A stretch of 64,000 nt of DNA, from the NCBI RefSeq assembly GCF_023701525.1, contig NZ_JAMQAW010000041.1:1-64000 (forward strand), written 5' to 3'. Below are positions 7,005 to 15,371 of this stretch, in pieces. The notes under the pieces were generated by a model. That model did not search any database. It was given only the letters and a program-made list of their open reading frames with translations, and was not told the DNA's origin. This stretch comes from Streptomyces albipurpureus (GTDB lineage: Bacteria > Actinomycetota > Actinomycetes > Streptomycetales > Streptomycetaceae). Each line of letters opens with the position of its first letter. Within the stretch, counting starts at the first letter, position 1. Both the position numbers and the translations under genes were made by a program.

Positions 7005-7048
7005 TTCCCAAGCTCAGAGCGCGAGTTCGATTCTCGTCACCCGCTCCA
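7005..7048 (+). repeat. attachment site 1: 3' half of tRNA-Gly(CCC)
   Basis: These 44 nt run from the anticodon loop (TTCCCAA, anticodon CCC) through the variable loop, the T-arm (GCGAG-TTCGATT-CTCGT) and the 3' acceptor strand CACCCGC plus TCCA. The 5' half of the tRNA is missing, so this is an att site restored by integration, not a tRNA gene. A tRNA-type terminator (AAGGCCC...GGGGCCTT) follows at once, then integrase arm-type direct repeats. Near-identical copies are at 14888, 17230 and 19039. Confidence 0.85.
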
Positions 7049-7099
7049 CGAAGAAGGCCCAGGTCAGAGACCGGGGCCTTTCTTGTTGTCTAGACCACA

Positions 7100-7250
7100 T
7101 CAGGCGTCGCGTGCCCGTCCCGTGCCCGTCCGTGTCAAATGGCCGATCGCGGCCCTTCTGGCAGGCAGTCTGCAGCAGCTGGTCCAGCCGGCCGACGACC
7201 GTCGACGCCCCAAGCAGTCCGCATCTCATCCGTTCGATTCTCGTCACTCA
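7100..7250 (-). pseudogene. integrase C-terminal remnant
   Basis: The minus strand next to att site 1 retains the last codons of a tyrosine recombinase. The ending ARDA-stop matches ARDT-stop of the better preserved copy at 14982, and the block GRLDQLLQT upstream matches GLDQLVERQ of that copy, now in a shifted frame. The catalytic domain is gone. The boundaries are approximate. Confidence 0.4.
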
Positions 7251-7420
7251 CTCCCCGGGAAGCTTCAGCCCCCGCTCCCGGGATCTTGTCGTTGCTTGAA
7301 ACCCCCAGCGCGGTGCATGGCCGTCGCAGCACAGCGCCACCGCAGCCACTCGCACCCTCCCTCTCTCCCCTACGTGCCATGATGTAGCACTAGGTAGCAC
7401 ATGGGGCTATCGTGTAAGCC

Positions 7421-7690
7421 ATGGCAGCTCAGCACGAGATCACCCAGCGCGATCTGCGCAGTCGGTCGAAAGAGATCATGGACGCCGTTCAGGGCGGACA
7501 GTCCTTCACCGTCACCCGGGATGGCCACCAGATCGGTGAGCTGATCCCCCTCCGGCGACGCCGGCGGTTCGTCCCCCGCGGCGAGTTCGCGGCAATGTCC
7601 CGCACAGCGCCCGGCATCTCCCTCGATGCTTTCCGGACCGATCAGAGTGCCACCGCCGAGCAGGAGACGGACGATCCCTATGCCCGCTGA
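7421..7690 (+). CDS. Phd/YefM-family antitoxin
   Basis: An 89-aa antitoxin of a type II system. The N-terminal Phd/YefM fold reads EITQRDLRSRSKEIMDAVQGG then FTVTRDGHQIGELIPL, the usual DNA-binding dimer. The C-terminal tail (residues about 55-89, Pro/Asp/Glu-rich) should wrap the toxin. Its stop overlaps the VapC start by 11 nt, as usual in these operons. It binds VapC and represses its own promoter, which lies between about 7300 and 7420. Confidence 0.9.
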   Translation: MAAQHEITQRDLRSRSKEIMDAVQGGQSFTVTRDGHQIGELIPLRRRRRFVPRGEFAAMSRTAPGISLDAFRTDQSATAEQETDDPYAR

Positions 7691-8138
7691 GCACCAGCAG
7701 GGACTGCTCGACACCAACATCATGATCTTGCGCAAGTGGGTGGACCCCGAAGAACTGCCCGCCGAAGTGGCGATCAGCGCCATCACCCTGGCAGAACTCT
7801 CCGCGGGTCCCCACGAAGTGCGCCGGAACGAAGAGCAGGACGACTACGACGAGCACGCCGAACGCGCACGCCGAATGGACGTCCTCCAACGTGCCGAGAA
7901 CGAATTCGACCCCATCCCGTTCGACGCCGAAGCCGCCCGTATCTATGGCAGAGTGTGCGCGGCCGTCATCGGAGCCGGCCGCAAGCCCCGGCGTCGAGTA
8001 GCCGACTTGATGATCGCGGCAATCGCGATCGCCGAAGACCTGCCTCTCTTCACCACAAACCCCGACGACTTCAGGGGACTTGAAGAACTGCTCACTGTCG
8101 TCCCCGTCCATCGGCCGGCCGTGCTCCACGACCGATGA
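7680..8138 (+). CDS. vapC: VapC-type PIN-domain toxin
   Basis: A 152-aa PIN-domain endoribonuclease. The catalytic acids are recognisable: D11 in GLLDTNIMI, E in ITLAELSAG, D in RRVADLMIAAIA, and the C-terminal TTNPDDF. VapC toxins cleave initiator tRNA or rRNA as Mg-dependent RNases. The ATG at 7680 lies inside the antitoxin gene; the alternative longer start at 7626 would overlap it by 65 nt and is unlikely. The pair would stabilise element B. Confidence 0.88.
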   Translation: MPAEHQQGLLDTNIMILRKWVDPEELPAEVAISAITLAELSAGPHEVRRNEEQDDYDEHAERARRMDVLQRAENEFDPIPFDAEAARIYGRVCAAVIGAGRKPRRRVADLMIAAIAIAEDLPLFTTNPDDFRGLEELLTVVPVHRPAVLHDR

Positions 8139-8492
8139 ACAACATCAAGGCCAACGCCCGCGCCAGAGGTCGGATGTTTCCGGATCCCACTGGCGGTCGT
8201 ACGTGTACGGAGTTTGATCCGCGTAATACGTCATGGCCGCCAAGTATCAGCAACCTGGTCAGCCCACCGCACCAGATGCGCACCAGAAGAGGCGGTGAAC
8301 CACGGTCAACGGCGGCTTCACCAGCTCGGGAAACCCAGCTCGACATCCGTGAATGCCCAGTTCAGGCGGCACCCGCCGCTTAGAAGCCGTTGTCTTTCCG
8401 AGAGTGGTGGGTGGTTTTTGCTGGTCAGGCGTGGGGCCGGTCTGTCGGTGGCAGGGACGAGATGTCGTGTCGTCTCTTGGGTGGGGTGCCGG

Positions 8493-8989
8493 ATGCCGTC
8501 GGTGATGGGGTTGTTGGAGGAGCACGAGCGGGCCGCTCGTCAGCGGGTGGAAGTTCTTCAGGCCGAGTTGCGGGAGGCGGAGGCCGTGGGTGGGAGCGGT
8601 TCGTGGTCGCCCGGGAGACGGTGGCCGAGGTTCTGTCGGGATCTGGCGGGGGCAGGGCGGCGCCTGCGGTCGTGGTGGTCGGCGAGCGGCCGGTGAGGGT
8701 TGTGGGTGCGGTGTCGGGTTCGGTGGTTCCGGTGTGGCGTGAAGGGCTCGATCCGACGGTCTTGGCGCCGGACTATCAGCGGCTCATGGCCGCTCTTGCC
8801 AGCGGGAATGGGCCGTGTGCCGGGGCGATGGACTGTCGGCAGCTCGCTGTGGCGGTCGGGCTGGAGCCGGTGCCCGCGAAGGTGGAGGGTGTGCGGTCGA
8901 AGGCCAAGCGGCTGGCCGCGCGGGGATGGCTGGCGGAGGAACGACCGGGGATGTTCAGTGCCGTCGCCGGGCGAGGCGACGGCTCATGA
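8493..8989 (+). pseudogene. IS passenger gene, frameshifted
   Basis: The frame from the ATG at 8493 gives MPSVMGLLEEHERAARQRVE, a coiled-coil start. It shifts near 8586-8592 (GTGGGTGGGAG) and continues in another frame with WERFVVARETVAEVL, PVWREGLDPTVLAPDYQRLM and GVRSKAKRLAARGWL. Together this is the about 150-aa accessory protein with a coiled coil and a winged-helix-like end that accompanies several Streptomyces IS elements. It is convergent with the transposase and overlaps its 3' end. The second frame has no good start of its own. Confidence 0.6.
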
Positions 8990-9081
8990 CCATGCTCATC
9001 GACCACAGGATCATCGCCTCGGCGCTGTCGGTGCGGGCTTCGTAGTCGCGGGCCAGTCGCCGTGAGCGCATCAGCCATGCG
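8955..9081 (-). pseudogene. IS5-family transposase, 3' exon
   Basis: This is the C-terminal part of the transposase, read AWLMRSRRLARDYEAR to MVMSRRLARRRH and stop. It is separated from the 5' exon by the group II intron. Exact removal of 13946-9082 restores the reading frame V-E-R-T-F-A-W-L-M-R, which contains the catalytic Glu motif. If the intron splices, a full-length transposase can still be made. Confidence 0.8.
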
Positions 9082-9144
9082 GTTGGGTCGGCCGCGCAGT
9101 GAGGTGTCTGTCGTGACAGATCCTGTTCCGCGCGGCCTCCCGCC

Positions 9145-9179
9145 GAACCGGACATGACGGTTTCCCAGTCATCCGGCTC
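9145..9179 (-). ncRNA. group II intron domain V (intron B)
   Basis: A 35-nt hairpin runs from GAGCCGGATGAC to GTCATGTCCGGTTC with a GAAA-type apical loop and the AGC catalytic triad near the 5' strand. It lies directly after the RT gene and before the 3' splice site, as required. Confidence 0.85.
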
Positions 9180-9187
9180 TCCAGTGA

Positions 9188-10969
9188 CTACGGCGTGAAT
9201 GTTCTGGCTGGCTGTTCTGAGTGGATGCGGTCGTGGCACACATCGCAGGCCACAACCGTTTTACGACGTCGTTGGAGCATGACGCGCGCCCAATCGGAAG
9301 GCCGCCATCCGGCATGCGCGAGGTCGGCGAGAGCTCGGACATGGTGCACTTGCACGTTGCCTTTGCTTCCGCAGATTTCGCAGGTGTCCGCCAGAAGTCT
9401 CGCGATGAGTTCCTTCTGCGGATAGTCCACCCGGACCGGCTCGCGATCGGCGAGTTCCGCCGCTCGCTGCCGTTGGAGGGGAATTCCACCGAACCGTGCG
9501 ACCAGTGGTTTCCTGTTCTTCCGCTCGATGTGGGCCTCGAAGCAAACTCGGGGCCCGTTGGGCGTGTCGATCCTGGCTTTGTGCTTTGTGGCCATCTTCG
9601 ACACTGATGAGCGGTGCTTGGCTGCGAGAGTCTTGAGCATGGAGGTTTCCATGACCCATTGCAGCCGGTGCAGCCGGAAGACGTCTCCGGCAAGCAGGTA
9701 GTACTGGACAATGCCCCGGTAGACGGTTCCGAAGGTCGCCACGATCGCATGATCGGTGCTGTTGATCAGGGCCGTCCTCTTCGCGGGTTCCCCGCGGGCA
9801 AGATAGGGGGCACATTTGGTTTTGATCACGTCCCGTGGGACACGGAGAGCGATCTGGCCGTTGACCCGACGGTAACGGCCGGTCTTCTTCGTGTCATTGT
9901 GCTGGGTCGTGACCTCGTAGCCGAGGAACCTCGCTGCCCCGGTACGGGCATGAGTGATCAGCGTCTTTTCCTGGGACAGTTCTAGCTTGAGTTCGTCACG
10001 CAGGAACTGGGCCAGGCGTTGCTTGATCTGTTCGGCCTCGGCTTTCGGTCCGGTGAAGCCAAGGAGATGATCGTCCGCGTAGCGTATGTAGCGCAATCTG
10101 CGATATTCCGGATCGTTCGGATCCGCACTCGGCAGGCTGACCATCCGCTGACGCAGTGCACGGGCCTGAACCCGGTCGCCGCGCCGGCGTGCTTTCGCCA
10201 GCAGATTCTGCAACTCCAGATATGCCGGGTTTCTGGCCCGGCGCTTCCCTCGGGTGTACTCCGGAACAAGGACTGTCTCGACGAACTCATCCAGTTTGTG
10301 CAGATAGATGTTGGACAGAACAGGGGAGGCCACTCCGCCTTGAGGTGCTCCGGAGAGCGTGGCACCCCACTTCCAGTCCTCCAGGTATCCGGCCTTGAGC
10401 ATGTTGCGCACCAGCCGCAGAAACCGCTGGTCATGGATCTTCTCGCCGAGGATCGAGAGCAGGACCTGGTGGTCCAGGCTGCCGAAGCAGTCGGCAATGT
10501 CCCCTTCGATGAACCAGGACGTCCCGGTCCAGGTGTGGTCTACCTCTCGCAAAGCGGTGTGGCAGCCACGGCGGGGACGAAATCCATGGGAGCGGTCGGA
10601 GAATGTCGGCTCGTAGTACGCCTCCAACAGTAGGCGGATCACTTCACCGACGAGCTTGTCCGACCAGGTCGGCAGCCCCAGCGGACGCGTCTTCCCGTTC
10701 TTCTTCGGGATGTGGACACGCCGGACCGGACGGAAGCGGTAGCGCTCGTGGCGCATTGCCTCGATGATCCGGCCGATCTTCCGCTGCGACATGCCGTCCA
10801 CGGTTTCCGATGTGACCCCGGGCGTCATCGCGCCATGGTTGGCGTAGATCCGCCCGTAGGCCAGCAGATACAACTGCGGGTTGAACAGTTGCCGATACAG
10901 TTCCTCGCACGGCAGGCCACGCCTGCCGCGTTCACGCAGGACACCCAGCACCGTTTTGGCGCTCTGCAT
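9188..10969 (-). CDS. group II intron reverse transcriptase/maturase with HNH (intron B)
   Basis: A 593-aa LtrA-type intron-encoded protein. RT motifs: KNGKTRPLGLPTWSDKLV, HGFRPRRGCHTAL, FIEGDIADCFGSLDH, LSGAPQGGVASPVLSNIYLH and the active site RYADDHLLGF; then the maturase domain X and a C-terminal zinc-binding HNH endonuclease (CEICGS, VQVHHVRAL, CDVCHDRIH). All catalytic residues are present, so it may be active in splicing and retrohoming. The start at 10969 (MQSAKTVLGVL) aligns with the start of the nested paralogue. A longer frame to 11122 runs into intron A. Confidence 0.9.
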   Translation of the reverse strand: MQSAKTVLGVLRERGRRGLPCEELYRQLFNPQLYLLAYGRIYANHGAMTPGVTSETVDGMSQRKIGRIIEAMRHERYRFRPVRRVHIPKKNGKTRPLGLPTWSDKLVGEVIRLLLEAYYEPTFSDRSHGFRPRRGCHTALREVDHTWTGTSWFIEGDIADCFGSLDHQVLLSILGEKIHDQRFLRLVRNMLKAGYLEDWKWGATLSGAPQGGVASPVLSNIYLHKLDEFVETVLVPEYTRGKRRARNPAYLELQNLLAKARRRGDRVQARALRQRMVSLPSADPNDPEYRRLRYIRYADDHLLGFTGPKAEAEQIKQRLAQFLRDELKLELSQEKTLITHARTGAARFLGYEVTTQHNDTKKTGRYRRVNGQIALRVPRDVIKTKCAPYLARGEPAKRTALINSTDHAIVATFGTVYRGIVQYYLLAGDVFRLHRLQWVMETSMLKTLAAKHRSSVSKMATKHKARIDTPNGPRVCFEAHIERKNRKPLVARFGGIPLQRQRAAELADREPVRVDYPQKELIARLLADTCEICGSKGNVQVHHVRALADLAHAGWRPSDWARVMLQRRRKTVVACDVCHDRIHSEQPARTFTP

Positions 10970-11074
10970 TTCGCATACCTCCCGACCCTGTGGTGTCCGA
11001 ATCACCTGGCCCCGCAGGGTAGGCCGCCGGCGAGGTATCCGCAGATGCGGACCCTTTTCCGACGGCCCCCCACC

Positions 11075-11109
11075 GAACCGGGCATGCGACTTATCACCGC
11101 ACCCGGCTC
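11075..11109 (-). ncRNA. group II intron domain V (intron A)
   Basis: A 35-nt hairpin runs from GAGCCGGGTGCGG to CGCATGCCCGGTTC. The AGC triad is present. The apical loop reads GATAA rather than the usual GAAA, a one-base change that may affect tertiary contacts. The stop codon of the RT gene lies inside this hairpin. Confidence 0.8.
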
Positions 11110-12920
11110 TCCAGTACCACATTCGATGAAGCCTGCCCCGTTGAGGATCCGTTGTGGATTCCGTCGTGGCAGTCGCGGCAGACGATCAGGGTCTTGCGAT
11201 GGCGAGATGCCATCTGCTGGGCCCAATCAGGCTGTTCAGCCTGCGTTTTGGAGAGGAGGTCTTTCAGACGCCGAACGTGGTGCACTTCGACATCAGTCCG
11301 CGACTGGCAGAGTTCGCAGCGGCCGGACATGAGCCGGTCGATGAGTTCCGCCGGGCGCTTCCTCCAGATCTCCGGGAGATTGTCTTTGAGAATTACCCTC
11401 GTGGTCCTGCGGGCAAGCGAAATCCCGCCCCATCGGGCAACCAGTGGCCTCTTTCCGTTGCCTCGCCCGACCGTGACTTGCAGACCTCTGCGAGGACCTG
11501 CTGGCGTCTGCCAGGTGGCGCGGTAGCGGTTCCAGACCTTGTTGACGCTGACCTTGTTCTTGTGGCCCAACGTCTTGGTCATCGACCGTTCCATGACCCA
11601 CCTCAGCAGGCCGAGGCGGTGCCGGTTGTAGGCCAGCTGGTAGTACTCCGCAATGCCTCGGAACTCCGCCTGATACCGCGTCACGATACGGAAATCCGAA
11701 TCATGAGCGCGTGTCAGCATGGCTGCCGGTTTACCGCGTCGCATGTAGGTCTTACGCTTGTCGCGCACGACATCCATAGGCACCTTCAGCCCGATCTGCC
11801 CATTGATGGAGCGATGACCGTTCCGATCGTGCTTGGCATCGTTGTGGTGGACTACGATTTCGTAGCCGAGGAAGCGAGCGGCTTGTGACCGCCCATGGGT
11901 GATCAAGGTTTTCTTTTCGGATAGTTCCAGCTTCAAACGATTCCGCAGAAACTTTCCGACCATTTCCTTGATGTACTCGGCTTCCCGCCGCGTTCCGGAG
12001 AATCCCAACAGCCAATCGTCCGCGTAACGGACGTAATGCAGCCGCCGGAAGCCTGGATCATTGGGGTCATGAGAGGGGAGCTTTTGCAGCTGACGACGCA
12101 GTTGCTTTGCTTCCTCCCGTTGCCCCTTCTTCTCCAGCTTCCAACTGGCCTTATGTATCCGCATGTACGGAAGATAAGGCTTGCGTCGGGCTCCCTGGTT
12201 AAAGACGGGCAAGAGCGTTGTCTCGACGTATTTGTCCAGTCGGTCCAGGTAGATATTGGAGAGCAGAGGGCTCAAAACTCCCCCTTGTGGCGCTCCACTT
12301 AGCGTTTCGTGGTAGCGCCATTCCTCCAGGTATCCAGCCTGAAGTAGTCCCTCGATCAACCGCAAGAAGCGGTTGTCGTGAATATTCTCGGCCAGGGTGG
12401 AGTGAAGCACTCCGTGATCCAGCCGGTCGAAACACTGGGAAATATCTCCCTCGATGAACCATGTCATACTGCGCCACGATTCAGATACTTCCGTAAGGGC
12501 GGTATGGCGGCCCTTCCCCGGCCTGAAGCCGTGAGAGCGGTTGGAGAACTGCGGCTCGTAATAGGCTTCCAGTAGCGAGCGTATTACTTCTTGCAACAGC
12601 TTGTCCGACCATGAGGGCAACCCCAGAGGGCGGCGTTTCCCTGGTGATCCTTTCTTCTCGATATACACACGCCGGACCGGGGTCCACCGATAGCGCTCAT
12701 GCCGCAGCGCATCGATGATCACCTGAATCTTCTTCAGGCTCATGCCGTCCACGGTCTCCGTGGTGGAGCCGGGCGTCATAGAACCGTCATTGCGGTAGAT
12801 CTTCCCGTAGGCACGCAAGTACAACTCCGGGTTGAACAGGTGCCGGTACAATCTCTCCAGTGGCAATCCTCTCTTGCCACGTTCATGGATGATCTCCATC
12901 AGGGCTTCGGCTCTCTGCAT
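11094..12920 (-). CDS. group II intron reverse transcriptase/maturase with HNH (intron A)
   Basis: A 608-aa paralogue of the RT at 9188, with the same domain order: RT motifs (FIEGDISQCFDRLDH, LSGAPQGGVLSPLLSNIYLD, active site RYADDWLLGF), domain X, and a C-terminal HNH domain (CELCQS, VEVHHVRRL, CRDCHDGIH). It is clearly diverged from the outer protein, so the two introns are related but independent invaders. The start ATG 12920 (MQRAEALMEII) fits the homologous start. The base composition is lower in GC than the chromosome. Confidence 0.9.
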   Translation of the reverse strand: MQRAEALMEIIHERGKRGLPLERLYRHLFNPELYLRAYGKIYRNDGSMTPGSTTETVDGMSLKKIQVIIDALRHERYRWTPVRRVYIEKKGSPGKRRPLGLPSWSDKLLQEVIRSLLEAYYEPQFSNRSHGFRPGKGRHTALTEVSESWRSMTWFIEGDISQCFDRLDHGVLHSTLAENIHDNRFLRLIEGLLQAGYLEEWRYHETLSGAPQGGVLSPLLSNIYLDRLDKYVETTLLPVFNQGARRKPYLPYMRIHKASWKLEKKGQREEAKQLRRQLQKLPSHDPNDPGFRRLHYVRYADDWLLGFSGTRREAEYIKEMVGKFLRNRLKLELSEKKTLITHGRSQAARFLGYEIVVHHNDAKHDRNGHRSINGQIGLKVPMDVVRDKRKTYMRRGKPAAMLTRAHDSDFRIVTRYQAEFRGIAEYYQLAYNRHRLGLLRWVMERSMTKTLGHKNKVSVNKVWNRYRATWQTPAGPRRGLQVTVGRGNGKRPLVARWGGISLARRTTRVILKDNLPEIWRKRPAELIDRLMSGRCELCQSRTDVEVHHVRRLKDLLSKTQAEQPDWAQQMASRHRKTLIVCRDCHDGIHNGSSTGQASSNVVLESRVR

Positions 12921-13946
12921 TACGCGTACCTTGCCTCTCTGGATATCGTGGAACCTGTGCCACTTGGCCCTGTAAGCGGCTTTCCCGCTCTCCTTGGTGG
13001 GGCGTTACTCCCACGACTACTATTGACACTCCGTCACCGTAGGGCTCTCGCCCCTTAGGCAATCCCGAATTCCTCTTGCATTGGACGTATCGAGCGTGAC
13101 GTAGGCGACCCGTCCGTTCCCTTGAGTGAGCTCGTTGACCACCGCCCACCAGCCGGAAGATTGGGGCGAAGCAAAGGGGATTCGCCTGATGCTGGTGGCT
13201 CCGCTCCGGGCGTTGTATGTCGGAGGATGCACATTTCCATCGCTGGGAACTGGGTTTCAAACAGTCTGGTCTTCGCCATATCACACGGACCTTGCGCGAC
13301 AGCACCTTAAACGCCTTCGCAGCGCTTCACGCTTTCCCGCCATGCTGTTGTCCCCTCGCGCTTTCGCGTCCAGGTAAGACGGGTGGTCCAGAGGCTTCAC
13401 CTTCCGAACCCCTACTCTCTGAAAGAGTGATCCAACGCCGAGTTAGACGGCGCAACTTCGCCCGATGTGGACGGCTTTCCCGTCCTCCCTGGCCGGTCGT
13501 GACTCCGGCGACTACTACGGGGCCTCCGTCGCCATAGGACTCGCGTCCCTTAGGCGATCCCACGTTCGTCTCTGTCTGTACGTTCTAGCGCGACTTAGGC
13601 GTCCCACTCATCCCCTTGAATGTCCTCGCTGGACATCGCTCCGTGCTCCGGAAGTGCCCCGGACAACCTTCGAATCCAAGGCAGAGCGCGGCGCCGGTTT
13701 CAGTCGTCTTTCCGGCGGATGGGAACTTGCATCTTCTGGAGATTGGGATTCAAACAATCTAGTCTTCGCCATATCGCGCGGGCCGCCCAGCACACCGTCC
13801 CTGACAACTGGGCCCGGTTGCTGATTTTCTGACATGCTGTTGTCCCCTTCACCTTTCGGATCCAGGTAAGTCATCCGGCCCAGGAACCTCCTTCCGAGTT
13901 CCTCCCGGCTGATCCGGGGATACAAACAGAGCGCCTCGTGGCGCAC

Positions 13947-14656
13947 AACGTGCGCTCCACCAGCCATCTTTTCGGCAGGACGACGAAGCCCGTCGTGTCG
14001 TCGCTGCGTTTGATCACTGTCAGCGCGATCCGCAGCACGCTGCGGGCGAAATCGCCGAGCCGGCCGGTGTAGCCGCCGTCCGCCCAGACCAGCGTGATGC
14101 GCCAGTGCCGTTCGCGCAGCCGGGCCAGCAGTGTCTGTCCCGCGTCGCGGTCGGTGACGGACGCCGCCGTGACCATCACGGCCAGAAGCAGACCGAGGGT
14201 GTCCACCACGATGTGGCGCTTGCGGCCGTTGACCTTCTTGCCGCCGTCGAAACCCCTGGTCGCGGCCGGTACTGATGCGGCGCCCTTCACCGACTGGGCG
14301 TCGATGATGCCCGCCGTCGGCTCCGGGTCACGGCCGGCCGCTTCACGGATCCGGTCGCGCAGCCGGTCGTGGAACTCGGCTGTCCAGCCTTTGTCGCGCC
14401 AGCGTCGGAAGAACGCGTAGACACGGTCCCACGCGGGGAAGTCCGCGGGCATCGACCGCCACGTGATGCCACCCGCGACCAGATAGCGGACCGCGTCGAC
14501 CATCTGGCGGTGGCAGTAGCCCTCCGGCTGTCCGCCCCGGCCCTCCAGCCAGCCCGGCACCGGCAGCGCGGCACGGACCCCGGCCCATTCCGCATCCGTC
14601 ATGTCCGACGGATACCGGGGCTCCCGGCCCGGGCGATCCCCCGCATTCCCGTACAC
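13947..14656 (-). pseudogene. IS5-family transposase, 5' exon
   Basis: The exon encodes the N-terminal DUF4096-type domain (RYPSDMTDAEWAGVRAALP, GGITWRSMPADFPAWDRVYA) and the DDE core: D in GIIDAQSVKGA and D in WADGGYTG, ending WLVERT at the intron boundary. The third acidic residue, the Glu in VERTF, straddles the junction region. The GTG at 14656 is a likely start; the precise start is uncertain. The interruption makes translation of the uninterrupted gene depend on splicing. Confidence 0.8.
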
Positions 14657-14887
14657 GTGGGCGAGGCAGTCACACGACCGGGAAAGCGAGTTGGACGACG
14701 GGACAGGCAGCACGGAAGACTGCGGCACCAGGGCCTCCTGACGCTCGGATGGATTCGACACCCACGAGCTGTTCGGGAGGCCCTGCCTTCAAGCCTGGAC
14801 CACCGGAAAACCACCCCGCCGGGCAACCACACTCGAACTCACGCCCACCATGCTCGATACGACAACGGCTTCTAAACGATCAGTGAT

Positions 14888-14930
14888 GCCCAAGCTCAGA
14901 GCGCGAGTTCGATTCTTGTCACCCGCTCCA
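14888..14930 (+). repeat. attachment site 2: 3' half of tRNA-Gly
   Basis: It is the same sequence as att 1 from GCCCAAGCTC to the CCA end, with one difference in the T-arm (CTTGT for CTCGT). The downstream 70 nt, including the terminator AAGGCCC...GGGGCCTT, are almost identical to those after att 1. Arm-type direct repeats TGCCAGATCTGTGCCAGAT follow near 14995-15013. Confidence 0.85.
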
Positions 14931-14981
14931 CGAAGAAGGCCCAGGTCAGAGACCGGGGCCTTTCTTGTTGTTTAGACCACA

Positions 14982-15314
14982 TCAGGTGTCGCGTGCCAGA
15001 TCTGTGCCAGATGCTTGGCCATCCGCGATCTGTCGTTGCCTCTCGACCAGCTGATCGAGCCCGGCAGCCACCTCCGTCTGTCGCTCATGGTCCGAGTGCC
15101 GATAGATCAATGCCGCCCACTCGGTGGACTGCCCGGCCCGCACCATCGTGTCCTTGAGCGTGGCCCCGGAACGGGTCGCGAGGGTGTGCCCGGTGTGACG
15201 AAGATCGTAAAAGCGGAAGCCGTCCGGAAGGCCGACCGCCGTACGAGCCCTACGCCACTTGCGCCCGAAAGTGGACCGCCGAAACGGCTTGCCCCACTCC
15301 CCGACAAACAGCAA
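14982..15314 (-). pseudogene. int: tyrosine recombinase (integrase), C-terminal fragment
   Basis: This keeps about the last 110 residues of a site-specific integrase: GEWGKPFRRSTFGRKWRRA, then DLRHTGHTLATRSGAT with the catalytic Arg and His, and ALIYRHSDHERQ with the catalytic Tyr. The N-terminal and central regions (first Arg of the tetrad and the arm-binding domain) are missing; a full protein has about 380-450 aa. The gene abuts att 2 and points toward it, the usual place for an AICE integrase. Confidence 0.8.
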
Positions 15315-15371
15315 CCCGCTCCGCCGACCTTGGCATTCGTGACCCGATGAGGCTCTGACACCCTCAGGTAG

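Larger units (their letters stand above)
1..7048. mobile_element. Integrative element A (AICE-like), right part
   Basis: This is the right-hand part of an actinomycete integrative and conjugative element. It carries a DUF2637 membrane protein, DUF6284 and DUF6303 proteins, a Pycsar-effector-like protein and a KorSA-type GntR repressor, which travel together in integrated Streptomyces plasmids. It ends at the tRNA-Gly 3'-end repeat at 7005. The integrase, excisionase and replication genes are not visible and must lie left of the window. The element type is inferred from gene content; the right boundary is seen. Confidence 0.7.
11014..13456 (-). mobile_element. inner group II intron A nested in intron B
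   Basis: Its 5' region is homologous to that of intron B (both have GGGGACAACAGCATG and GATATGGCGAAGAC in the same order), so two complete 5' regions follow each other. The inferred 5' end is near 13456 (GTTGCGCC) and the 3' end lies after domain VI at about 11014-11019 (GGCCTAC). The sequence on both sides joins into a continuous intron B leader (GGGAAAGCCG... to GGGCCAGG...), which aligns with the undisturbed leader of intron A. The exact ends are uncertain by a few nt. Confidence 0.75.
9082..13946 (-). mobile_element. outer group II intron B (host of a nested intron)
   Basis: The 5' end reads GTGCGCC at 13946 (consensus GUGYG) and the 3' end reads CCCAAC at 9082 (ending AY). Domain V is at 9145-9179 and the intron-encoded reverse transcriptase at 9188-10969. 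The intron is 4865 nt because a second intron is inserted in it between about 13456 and 11014. Without it the intron would be about 2.4 kb, a normal size for a bacterial group II intron with an ORF. Confidence 0.85.
8383..14872. mobile_element. IS5-family insertion sequence carrying group II introns
   Basis: The ends are the perfect 12-bp inverted repeats GAAGCCGTTGTC (8383-8394) and GACAACGGCTTC (14861-14872), flanked by TA on both sides (8381-8382 and 14873-14874), the short duplication expected for this family. Inside are a frameshifted + strand passenger gene and a minus-strand DDE transposase. The IS would be about 1.6 kb but is 6.5 kb because of a 4.9-kb group II intron insertion. Confidence 0.85.
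7049..14930. mobile_element. Integrative element remnant B
   Basis: This segment lies between attachment sites 1 and 2. It starts with the C-terminal remnant of an integrase next to its left att, holds the Phd/VapC module, and is interrupted by an IS5-family element carrying group II introns. Arm-type repeats (GCACCAGATGCGCACCAGA, near 8271-8289) mark its right end before the IS insertion. It lacks an intact integrase and is probably immobile by itself. Confidence 0.65.

Noticed and set aside
7005..7048. possible tRNA gene
   Set aside because: Only the 3' half from the anticodon loop is present; the acceptor 5' strand and D-arm are missing. It is an attachment site. The same holds for 14888, 17230 and 19039.
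11008..11122. N-terminal extension of the intron B RT to 11122
   Set aside because: The extra residues come from domain V and VI of the nested intron A; the homologous protein starts at the position of MQSAK.
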